Below are positions 1 to 5,152 of a DNA stretch of 6,622 nt, one piece after another. A model generated the notes under the pieces. That model did no database searches, had not been told where the DNA came from, and worked only from the letters and a program-made list of their open reading frames with translations. The first letter of the stretch is position 1. Each line of letters starts with the position of its first letter. The position numbers were made by a program, and so were the translations under genes. The DNA comes from Deltaproteobacteria bacterium (GTDB lineage Bacteria; Bdellovibrionota; UBA1018): the NCBI GenBank assembly GCA_013286765.1, contig JABDFB010000104.1, positions 1 through 6,622 on the forward strand, in the 5' to 3' direction.

Positions 1-37
1 TCCATTTGTTATGGAGTTTATAGCCGGGGAGGTATTT

Positions 38-379
38 ATGCGTAAAAGGTGTAAAAAAGGAGCTTCAGCTTTAAGAGAAATTCGTCTGAAACGGCTACAG
101 CGCTTACGACAGAGGATAGATGAGCTTGATGTTGAAGTTCTGCAGTCTATAAACACTCGATTAAAAATGGTGAGGCAGATTGGTTGTTTGAAGCGGGAAC
201 TCGGATTGCCGGTTTTTCAGAGACAGCGATGGCAGCAACTTTTAAAGGATAGAATTGAAATCGCTGAACATAAATTTAGTCTAAATAAACAATTTAGTCA
301 AAAATTGTTTACTGTTATTCATGGAGAAGCGCTTAGGTTGCAGCGAATTTTGGGAAGAAGGGGAGGGAAATCTCAATGA
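38..379 (+). CDS. AroQ-fold (type II) chorismate mutase domain protein, atypical active site
   Basis: Chorismate mutase converts chorismate to prephenate, the branch to Phe and Tyr, in the cytoplasm. This 113-residue protein has an all-helical CM_2 domain at about residues 20-104. Aligned by eye to the E. coli P-protein mutase domain, R24, R41, K52, R64 and Q102 match the substrate-binding R11, R28, K39, R51 and Q88. Three positions differ: D48 is Q61, E52 is W65 and S84 is A98, so activity may be weak or lost. The first 22 residues are a strongly basic extension, and the C-terminus is an Arg/Gly-rich tail (LGRRGGKSQ). I chose ATG 38 because GGGGAGG (26-32) lies 5 nt upstream; an in-frame ATG at 11 has no comparable site. 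The stop overlaps the DAHP synthase start (ATGA), which implies translational coupling. Family assignment is firm; catalytic competence is not. Confidence 0.85.
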   Translation: MRKRCKKGASALREIRLKRLQRLRQRIDELDVEVLQSINTRLKMVRQIGCLKRELGLPVFQRQRWQQLLKDRIEIAEHKFSLNKQFSQKLFTVIHGEALRLQRILGRRGGKSQ

Positions 380-1731
380 GTCTTAAATTATGGACACCCG
401 ACAGTTGGAGAAATAAGTCGGCTAGCCAGTTGCCAGTCTATCCGGATGCTAATAGATTAGCTGATACGGAGAAACGTTTAGCTTCTTTTCCGCCTCTGGT
501 TTTTGCTGGCGAAGCCAGAACGCTCAAGGATCGTTTGGCGAAAGTATCGCGCGGCGAGGCCTTTTTATTACACGGTGGGGATTGCGCTGAGAGTTTTGCT
601 GACTTTCGAGCAAATACGATTCGTGATAATTTCAGAATTCTGCTTCAAATGGCAGCTGTTTTGACGTTCACGTCAAAAAAACACATCGTCAAAATAGGGC
701 GGACGGCAGGACAATTTGCAAAGCCGCGGTCTAACGATAGTGAGACTCGGAATGGCACGACTCTCCCCTCTTACCGTGGTGATATTATTAATGGCTACGA
801 CTTCGATGCACTATCGCGAGTTCCGGATCCAGAAAGAATGGAGAGAGCCTACTTTCAATCGGCATCGACGTTGAACCTACTCAGGGCCTTTGCTCAGGGT
901 GGATATGCAGATCTTCATCGAATCCACTCATGGAACTTGGACTTTGTAAAAAAGAGCAGTCGAGCGGATCAATATGAATCTCTAGCAAGTCGTTTGGATG
1001 AGGCTTTGGCGTTTGTGGCTGCGATGGGAATCACAAGTGGAGAAATTCGGGAGACGGAATTTTTTACTTCCCATGAGGCCCTTCTTCTTCACTATGAACA
1101 GGCTCTTACACGTCGTGATAGCACAACAGCACGGCCCGAATATGGCTATGAGGGCGACTGGTACGATTGTTCGGCCCATATGCTCTGGATTGGTGAGCGG
1201 ACAAGGCAGGTAGACGGAGCACATGTAGAATACTTACGTGGAGTAAAAAATCCAATTGGACTTAAGTGCGGATCTTCAATGAAGCCCGATGAGTTAATTA
1301 AGCTGATCGACATACTTAATCCGCTTAATGAACCAGGTCGTCTCACTTTAATTACCCGATTTGGCCACGAGAATATTGAATCGGTTCTGAGTTCTTTAAT
1401 TCGACGAGTAAGGATGGAAGGGCGGCAGGTCGTGTGGTGTTGTGATCCGATGCATGGAAATACGATTACTGCATCCAATGGATATAAAACAAGGAATTTT
1501 CTGCATATTCTCAGTGAGGTAAGAAAATTCTTTGCCATTCATCGCAGTGAAGGGACATATGCAGGGGGCGTTCATTTTGAGCTGACGGGTCGAAACGTTG
1601 TAGAGTGTATTGGTGGCGACCAAGCAATCACAGAAAGTCATTTGGCTGAAGGTCTTTATGAGACACTCTGTGATCCACGGTTGAACGCAGATCAGGCTCT
1701 GGAACTGGCCTTCAAACTAGTCAGTGCTTAA
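376..1731 (+). CDS. Class II (plant/AroG-Mtb type) 3-deoxy-D-arabino-heptulosonate 7-phosphate synthase
   Basis: This enzyme condenses phosphoenolpyruvate and erythrose 4-phosphate to DAHP, the first committed step of the shikimate pathway, in the cytoplasm. The 451-residue protein is close to full length for the class II family (M. tuberculosis AroG is about 460) and unrelated in sequence to E. coli AroF/G/H. Visible hallmarks are HGGDCAES with metal ligand C70, [12 protein letters not shown] with R110, [16 protein letters not shown] with R275, [11 protein letters not shown] with K297, LITRFGHEN with R328, CDPMHGNT with H360, HFELTG with E402, and CDPRLN with D433. The metal set Cys/His/Glu/Asp is complete, and C432 next to D433 could pair with C70, as its counterpart does in the mycobacterial enzyme. 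ATG 376 follows GGAGG (362-366) by 9 nt and overlaps the mutase stop. No strong terminator follows within 100 nt. The N-terminal region before C70 is about 17 residues shorter than in the mycobacterial enzyme, so feedback sites there may differ. Confidence 0.97.
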   Translation: MSLKLWTPDSWRNKSASQLPVYPDANRLADTEKRLASFPPLVFAGEARTLKDRLAKVSRGEAFLLHGGDCAESFADFRANTIRDNFRILLQMAAVLTFTSKKHIVKIGRTAGQFAKPRSNDSETRNGTTLPSYRGDIINGYDFDALSRVPDPERMERAYFQSASTLNLLRAFAQGGYADLHRIHSWNLDFVKKSSRADQYESLASRLDEALAFVAAMGITSGEIRETEFFTSHEALLLHYEQALTRRDSTTARPEYGYEGDWYDCSAHMLWIGERTRQVDGAHVEYLRGVKNPIGLKCGSSMKPDELIKLIDILNPLNEPGRLTLITRFGHENIESVLSSLIRRVRMEGRQVVWCCDPMHGNTITASNGYKTRNFLHILSEVRKFFAIHRSEGTYAGGVHFELTGRNVVECIGGDQAITESHLAEGLYETLCDPRLNADQALELAFKLVSA

Positions 1732-1819
1732 GTAGGTGTTTCCTAATATTGGGTTATTAAAAAATGTAAGATCTCAATTAAAATCGAAATAAAAAAATTA
1801 AATGAAATATAGATAATTC

Positions 1820-1858
1820 AGAAATTTTGATAAAAATGTGTTTGTTTTAGAAATTTTG
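1820..1858. repeat. Pair of 10-bp direct repeats in AT-rich intergenic DNA
   Basis: AGAAATTTTG occurs at 1820-1829 and again at 1849-1858, a 29-bp period. The surrounding 1732-1870 stretch is very AT-rich, and I see no gene or convincing terminator in it. The repeats could be curved or UP-like DNA or a regulator site upstream of the CAP gene. Given the base composition, chance is also possible. Confidence 0.4.
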
Positions 1859-1869
1859 GAATAAATACG

Positions 1870-1898
1870 TTGTCAAATACTTTTTGTGTTTATATCCT
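1870..1898 (+). promoter_or_regulatory. Candidate sigma70-type promoter for the CAP-domain gene
   Basis: TTGTCA (1870-1875, 5 of 6 to TTGACA) is followed after 17 nt by TATCCT (1893-1898, 4 of 6 to TATAAT) in AT-rich DNA. The predicted start would be near 1905, giving a leader of about 65 nt. The -10 box overlaps the left arm of the inverted repeat at 1895-1907. Transcripts from this promoter would therefore lack most of that arm, and the repeat would then act on DNA rather than RNA. The spacing is good but the -10 is weak. Confidence 0.4.
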
Positions 1899-1962
1899 TG
1901 AATAGTCTAGTTTTAACTCCCGAGTTTTAACTAACAGTACAATTAACACGACTATTCAAGGA
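1895..1962. promoter_or_regulatory. Perfect 13-bp inverted repeat overlapping the CAP gene's Shine-Dalgarno
   Basis: TCCTTGAATAGTC (1895-1907) and its exact reverse complement GACTATTCAAGGA (1950-1962) flank a 42-nt spacer. The right arm contains most of AAGGAG (1958-1963), the ribosome-binding site 7 nt before ATG 1971. In RNA begun upstream of 1895, the left arm would base-pair with the Shine-Dalgarno and hide it. As DNA, the arms lie 55 bp apart centre to centre, about five helical turns, which would suit a regulator bound at both sites. The symmetry is read directly; the function is inferred. Confidence 0.7.
1909..1932. repeat. Two copies of AGTTTTAACT, operator-like, inside the inverted repeat spacer
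   Basis: AGTTTTAACT is present at 1909-1918 and 1923-1932, 14 bp apart. Each copy is itself an interrupted palindrome (AGTT-TT-AACT). Between them AACTC-CC-GAGTT (1915-1926) forms another dyad. They sit between the candidate promoter and the start codon, where a repressor site would be effective. No regulator can be named. Confidence 0.5.
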
Positions 1963-1970
1963 GAGAGTCT

Positions 1971-2762
1971 ATGTTGAGCAAGAAAGCTCTAGTGTTCTTT
2001 ATTTCGTTGTTATTATTAAATGTAAATTGGGTAAGAGCAGATGATGGAAACTCCGGCCAATACTATGGCTACTGGGGAGGGAATGATAAAGATGGAGGCG
2101 GAAATAGAGACGGATATTGGCCAAGACCGCGTCCAACGCCGACACCGACGCCAAAACCAACTCCGACACCCACACCAAAGCCAACTCCGACACCCACACC
2201 AAAGCCAACTCCGACACCCACACCAAAGCCGACTCCTACGCCTACACCGACGCCAAAGCCAACCCCAACGCCAACACCTACACCAAAGCCAACGCCTACA
2301 CCGACCCCAACACCGACCCCAACACCCACTCCTCCTCCAAGCAGTAGTAATTCGATGTTTGATCAAGAGCTACAGCTCGTAAATCAAGCCCGGGCATCAG
2401 GGTATGATTGTGGTAGTACCGGTAAATTTGGTCCAGCAGCTCCTCTCACTCGTGATTCCAGATTGGATGCTGCTGCGCAAGCCCACACGGTTGATATGGT
2501 CACAAATAATTATTTTGACCACACGGGTAGCGACGGAAGCGATCCGGGACAGCGTATGGTAGCTGCAGGCTACAAGTGGCACGCCTACGGTGAAAACATC
2601 GCAGAAGGCTATACGTCTGCTGCTGCTGTTGTTCAGGGTTGGTTGCAGAGCCCCGGCCACTGCGCTAATATTATGGATCCCGAATTTGTAAATGTCGGAT
2701 TTGGTGAAGCCGCCACTGCCAAAGGTGTTATGTATTGGACACAGGACTTCGGAACTCCATAG
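1971..2762 (+). CDS. Secreted CAP/SCP-domain protein with a long Pro-Thr linker
   Basis: The 263-residue precursor starts with a Sec signal peptide (hydrophobic residues 7-20, likely cut after VRA at 23). A Gly/Tyr/Trp/Asp-rich stretch follows to about residue 50, then a Pro-Thr-Lys linker (51-123) and a C-terminal CAP domain (129-263, PF00188 type). CAP hallmarks are AQAHTVDM (H172), FDHTG (H184), GENIAEGY (E208), [11 protein letters not shown] (H230) and YWTQDFG near the end. C147 and C231 could form a disulfide. It is probably exported, with the linker acting as an extended stalk that holds the domain away from the cell surface. Bacterial CAP proteins are widespread but rarely have a defined activity, so I assign none. 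The start is supported by AAGGAG 7 nt upstream. The gene stands alone between a structured leader and a strong terminator, so it is probably monocistronic. Confidence 0.92.
   Translation: MLSKKALVFFISLLLLNVNWVRADDGNSGQYYGYWGGNDKDGGGNRDGYWPRPRPTPTPTPKPTPTPTPKPTPTPTPKPTPTPTPKPTPTPTPTPKPTPTPTPTPKPTPTPTPTPTPTPTPPPSSSNSMFDQELQLVNQARASGYDCGSTGKFGPAAPLTRDSRLDAAAQAHTVDMVTNNYFDHTGSDGSDPGQRMVAAGYKWHAYGENIAEGYTSAAAVVQGWLQSPGHCANIMDPEFVNVGFGEAATAKGVMYWTQDFGTP
2131..2340 (+). repeat. In-frame tandem repeats encoding the Pro-Thr-Lys linker
   Basis: Three identical 24-bp units lie at 2157-2180, 2181-2204 and 2205-2228, each encoding PTPTPTPK. Two diverged 30-bp units (2229-2258 and 2259-2288, encoding [10 protein letters not shown]) follow, then an irregular Pro-Thr tail. 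All units end in AAAG for the lysine. Unit lengths are multiples of three, so gain or loss of a unit would change linker length without a frameshift. The identical copies suggest recent duplication. The long antisense frame (Gly-Val repeats) here is an artefact of the repeat. Confidence 0.95.
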
Positions 2763-2807
2763 TTCTATAACGAGATCCTGAAAATACAAATGCAGTGTTA
2801 ACAAAAC

Positions 2808-2852
2808 GATACAGCAGGTTGGGGATTCCTAACCTGCTGTATCTATTTTTAT
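2808..2852 (+). terminator. Strong intrinsic terminator after the CAP gene
   Basis: GATACAGCAGGTT (2808-2820) pairs perfectly with AACCTGCTGTATC (2831-2843). The stem can extend inward by GGG/CCT pairs to a 4-nt loop. TATTTTTATT follows at once. It lies about 45 nt after the stop codon and should isolate the CAP gene from the receiver gene downstream. Confidence 0.93.
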
Positions 2853-2909
2853 TGGCCCTATTAAGTGAATAGTAGTTATTTCCGATGTATCTCGTAGGGA
2901 ATAGAGCCA

Positions 2910-3320
2910 ATGGAATCCAATATTAGCAAGTTGAAAGATGCGTTGAATGGTAAGACGGTCCTTATTGTAGAAGATGAACCGGTTATTCGACTATTACTTA
3001 AGCGAGAGTTTTCGAAAGAAGGTTGCCGTATTATTGAAGCGACCAACGCCAAGGTTGCGCTAAAACTTTTTGCTGACAAGGACATAAATATTGTTATCTC
3101 TGATGTCAATATGCCAGAAGGGGATGGTCTTCTCTTGCTCGAGTCTATTGGGAATAAATGTAAAGAAACTGGTGTAGTTCTAGTTATGATTAGTGGATTC
3201 TCGAGACTGAGTGAGCAGGATGTAGTTAAATACGGTGCCGCCGGTCTATTTCAGAAGCCTTTTTCTCTCAGAAACATCTGTAATTTTATTAAAGACTGTT
3301 TAAAACAAATTTCCCATTAG
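2910..3320 (+). CDS. Stand-alone response-regulator receiver (CheY-like REC) protein
   Basis: The 136-residue protein is one receiver domain (about residues 15-131) with no output domain. Key residues are the acidic pair E21 and D22 after VLIV, phosphoacceptor D65 in IVISDVNMPEGDG, S95 in VMISG and K116 in FQKPFS, so it should be phosphorylatable. It is cytoplasmic and would act by protein-protein contact, as a CheY-like switch or a phosphorelay intermediate. No histidine kinase, chemotaxis gene or effector is in the window, so its partners are unknown. ATG 2910 has an AGGGA site (2896-2900) 9 nt upstream. It sits alone between the CAP terminator and a 190-nt gap, and I saw no convincing promoter in the short upstream gap. 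Confidence 0.93.
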   Translation: MESNISKLKDALNGKTVLIVEDEPVIRLLLKREFSKEGCRIIEATNAKVALKLFADKDINIVISDVNMPEGDGLLLLESIGNKCKETGVVLVMISGFSRLSEQDVVKYGAAGLFQKPFSLRNICNFIKDCLKQISH

Positions 3321-3340
3321 TCCAAAAAACAAACAAGTAG

Positions 3341-3410
3341 CTGATACGAGCGGCATTGACTGATCTGCACGCAGCGGGCCGCCGCTAGATGGCTGTCTCG
3401 GCGTAGAAAG
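3341..3410. other. GC-rich, potentially structured patch in an otherwise AT-rich intergenic region
   Basis: Between the receiver gene and the metallopeptidase gene lies a GC-rich patch with several competing short stems: AGCGGC (3349-3354) with GCCGCT (3381-3386), AGCGG (3373-3377) with CCGCT (3382-3386), and CGCCG (3380-3384) with CGGCG (3399-3403). No U-tract follows, so it is not a standard terminator. It may be a small RNA, a leader element or a remnant. The rest of 3321-3510 is AT-rich and holds a weak TTGACG (3444-3449) with no good -10 box. Confidence 0.35.
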
Positions 3411-3510
3411 TAAAAATTCTATAAATTTATTTTATTTGGTTACTTGACGTCGGAAAAACTGAAGTGTTAGCTTAGTTGGAATATTAACTATCCAATTGGG
3501 GGGATATTTC

Positions 3511-4422
3511 ATGACAGTCATCAGTGTGAGATGGTTTGCCTTGTTATTAGTAGTATCTTGCTTATTAGGTTCGGGACAAGTTAAAGCTCAAATTCTGCCT
3601 CCAAACAATTTGGGGCTAGAAGATAATCTTTTTCAAATTCAAGATGTATCAGAGAAAGAATTTAATGAAACTATTGAAGAAGTCGTTAAGTTCTATTCTC
3701 CTGTTGTAGCGGGGCATGGTGCTACTTTAAAAGTTGTTAAGGAATGGGAAAATCCTGAAGTGAATGCCTATGCGACTCAGAGCGGAAGCGATTGGATTAT
3801 CGGCTTTTTTGGCGGGTTGGCTCGACGTAAGGAAGTGACCCGTGATGCTTTTACATTAGTTGTTTGCCACGAGTTGGGACATCATTTAGCTGGTTTTCCC
3901 TTCAAAGGCGAGAGATGGGCTGCTACTGAAGGACAATCTGATTATTTCGCAACGCAAGAGTGTGCAAAGGAACTCTGGACTAACAATGATGAAAAGAATG
4001 CTGACGCAGCGTTGACAGTAGATATTTTTGCGAAGGAACAATGCGATCGATCAAATGATAGCCGCAGAGCGAGGGAATTATGCTACAGAATTTCTAATGC
4101 TTCCTATCAACTCGCGCTACTTCTTTCCGGTGCAGCTGGTAAAAACGCAAACGCTGCAAAACCTGAATTCGGTACTCCTGATAGTGCGGTTGTTGAAAGA
4201 ACTTATATTGGACATCCAGCTGCTCAATGCCGATTAGATACTATGTTTCAGGGAAGTATATGTAAAGCTTCGTTTAATAATAATCTGATTCCCGGCAAAG
4301 ACGTGAAAGAGGGTAGAGGTAGTCTGGAAGCAGAGATTGAAGCTGCCGGGCAATCCTGCATGAACCGTTCGGGTTATTCGGAAGGACTCCGACCGCTTTG
4401 TTGGTTTAAACCTAGGATCTAG
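3511..4422 (+). CDS. Exported M48-like zinc metallopeptidase (HExxH), cysteine-rich
   Basis: The 303-residue protein has an N-terminal signal (hydrophobic 9-20, likely cut after VKA at 26). The core resembles gluzincins of the M48 type: NAYATQSGSDWIIGFFGGL (85-103), then a helix ending in HELGHH (zinc ligands H120 and H124, catalytic E121), and EGQSDYFATQEC, where E140 is the probable third ligand with D144 nearby. A C-terminal HPAAQCRLDT segment (235-244) is conserved-looking. Eight cysteines after the signal (119, 151, 178, 191, 240, 251, 283, 297) suggest disulfides and a periplasmic or extracellular location. VVSC at 14-17 also matches a lipobox, so it could be a lipoprotein. I prefer ATG 3511 because GGGGGGA (3498-3504) lies 6 nt upstream; an in-frame TTG at 3496 overlaps that site. 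The substrate is unknown. It appears monocistronic. Confidence 0.82.
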   Translation: MTVISVRWFALLLVVSCLLGSGQVKAQILPPNNLGLEDNLFQIQDVSEKEFNETIEEVVKFYSPVVAGHGATLKVVKEWENPEVNAYATQSGSDWIIGFFGGLARRKEVTRDAFTLVVCHELGHHLAGFPFKGERWAATEGQSDYFATQECAKELWTNNDEKNADAALTVDIFAKEQCDRSNDSRRARELCYRISNASYQLALLLSGAAGKNANAAKPEFGTPDSAVVERTYIGHPAAQCRLDTMFQGSICKASFNNNLIPGKDVKEGRGSLEAEIEAAGQSCMNRSGYSEGLRPLCWFKPRI

Positions 4423-4454
4423 GATCACAGATCGATAAATTAATGATCGGTGTT

Positions 4455-4500
4455 AAAAGGCAGAGCCGCAACACGAAAGTGGGCGGCTCTGTTCTTATTT
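4455..4500. terminator. Bidirectional intrinsic terminator between convergent genes
   Basis: CAGAGCCGC (4461-4469) pairs with GCGGCTCTG (4483-4491), with an inner CAC-GAAA-GTG mini-hairpin (4472-4481). On the + strand TTCTTATTT follows. On the - strand the stem is followed by CC and then UUUU (complement of 4455-4458). It can therefore stop transcription of both the metallopeptidase gene and the convergent - strand operon. The - strand gene's stop codon (4495-4497) lies just outside the stem. Confidence 0.88.
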
Positions 4501-5127
4501 AATGGAAGCTGTTTCTTTTTTAGTACAAGCGTTTTTTACTTGGAATCTTAATATACGAGGATGCTTCACTTGAGATACGGTTTCAGTATGAAGCGGCCAA
4601 AAGAATCTGTCTGTAAAAAAGGCGCTGCCCGTTGGCACGTCTTGGTTGTCGTGACTGAGGCCAGTAACATTTCCTGACATGCGGCTAAAATGAAGGGCTT
4701 TTTGGAATTCATGGGTATCTTGAATTTGCAGTCTTTCGGAAATCTTCATGCCAAGTCGTGACACAATGGATGCTTCTTTATATAAGCAATGCTTAATAAG
4801 TGATGCTGCTTCTATCGAGAGCATTCTTGAATTGAAGTACTTATTTTGAGATTGCGGAGTTTTTAGAAGTTTCTCTCGGTAGAATACCGCATATGCAAAA
4901 AGTCGATCCCATTTTTCAAATCGATAATGGAGCTTTTGAAGCTCAACCAAAGCTGCAACAAAATCAGGGGATTCTGCAGGGATCATTTCAAACTGATCGT
5001 ATGCTCTTTGGATATTTCCCAACTGAAGGGTATTAACCGCTCTTTGGAAAGCGCTGGTGTGGGCAAACGCCGCACTTGAACAGACTATCTGGGTTAAAGC
5101 GACTATGGTTAAGATAAAGGCCTTCAT
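4495..5127 (-). CDS. Exported small helical-repeat (TPR-like) protein of unknown function
   Basis: I do not recognise the family. The 210-residue protein has a clear signal peptide (hydrophobic residues 4-20, likely cut after AFA at 22). IVC before the +1 position does not fit a lipobox, so it is probably periplasmic. Residues 24-150 look like a run of amphipathic helices with a TPR-like pattern: FQRAVNTLQLGNIQRAYDQF, then a pair around LVELQKLHYRF and WDRLFAYAVFYREKLL, then EAASLIKHCLYKEASIVSRLG. The last 60 residues are less regular and end in a basic tail. C114 and C201 are the only mature cysteines. ATG is preceded by AAGGGA (complement of 5135-5140) at 7 nt. It follows the outer-membrane protein gene by only 25 nt on the same strand, so the two are likely co-transcribed and may cooperate. 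Confidence 0.75.
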   Translation of the reverse strand: MKAFILTIVALTQIVCSSAAFAHTSAFQRAVNTLQLGNIQRAYDQFEMIPAESPDFVAALVELQKLHYRFEKWDRLFAYAVFYREKLLKTPQSQNKYFNSRMLSIEAASLIKHCLYKEASIVSRLGMKISERLQIQDTHEFQKALHFSRMSGNVTGLSHDNQDVPTGSAFFTDRFFWPLHTETVSQVKHPRILRFQVKNACTKKETASIK

Positions 5128-5152
5128 AAATAGTTCCCTTAGGGTATGATCC

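Noticed and set aside
11..37. Longer start (ATG at 11) for the chorismate mutase gene
   Set aside because: The good Shine-Dalgarno GGGGAGG at 26-32 lies downstream of it and correctly positions ATG 38. The extra nine residues are not part of the domain. ATG 11 also falls in a small stem (TCCAT 1-5 with ATGGA 11-15).
982..1641. Several open frames of 70-130 codons in other frames within the DAHP synthase gene
   Set aside because: They lie wholly inside a gene whose own frame is unmistakable, lack ribosome-binding sites of note and encode no recognisable domain.
1732..1790. Possible terminator after the DAHP synthase gene
   Set aside because: Only very short stems (for example TAGG/CCTA at about 1732-1746) without a U-tract are present. 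I cannot support a terminator here.
2131..2340. CRISPR-like or satellite array
   Set aside because: The units are contiguous without spacers, code in frame for a Pro-Thr linker, and lie inside a gene.
1999..2382. Open frames on both strands across the Pro-Thr repeat, including a Gly-Val repeat protein on the - strand
   Set aside because: A repetitive sequence with few stop-forming triplets is open in many frames. The CAP gene frame has the signal peptide, the domain and the ribosome-binding site.
3496..3510. TTG start at 3496 for the metallopeptidase gene
   Set aside because: It overlaps the GGGGGGA ribosome-binding site that serves ATG 3511, and the shorter protein begins with a cleaner signal peptide.
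1971..4422. A single secretion or toxin-like system joining the CAP protein, receiver and metallopeptidase
   Set aside because: A strong terminator and long gaps separate the genes, and no immunity, secretion-machinery or kinase gene is present. Co-function is not supported by the sequence.
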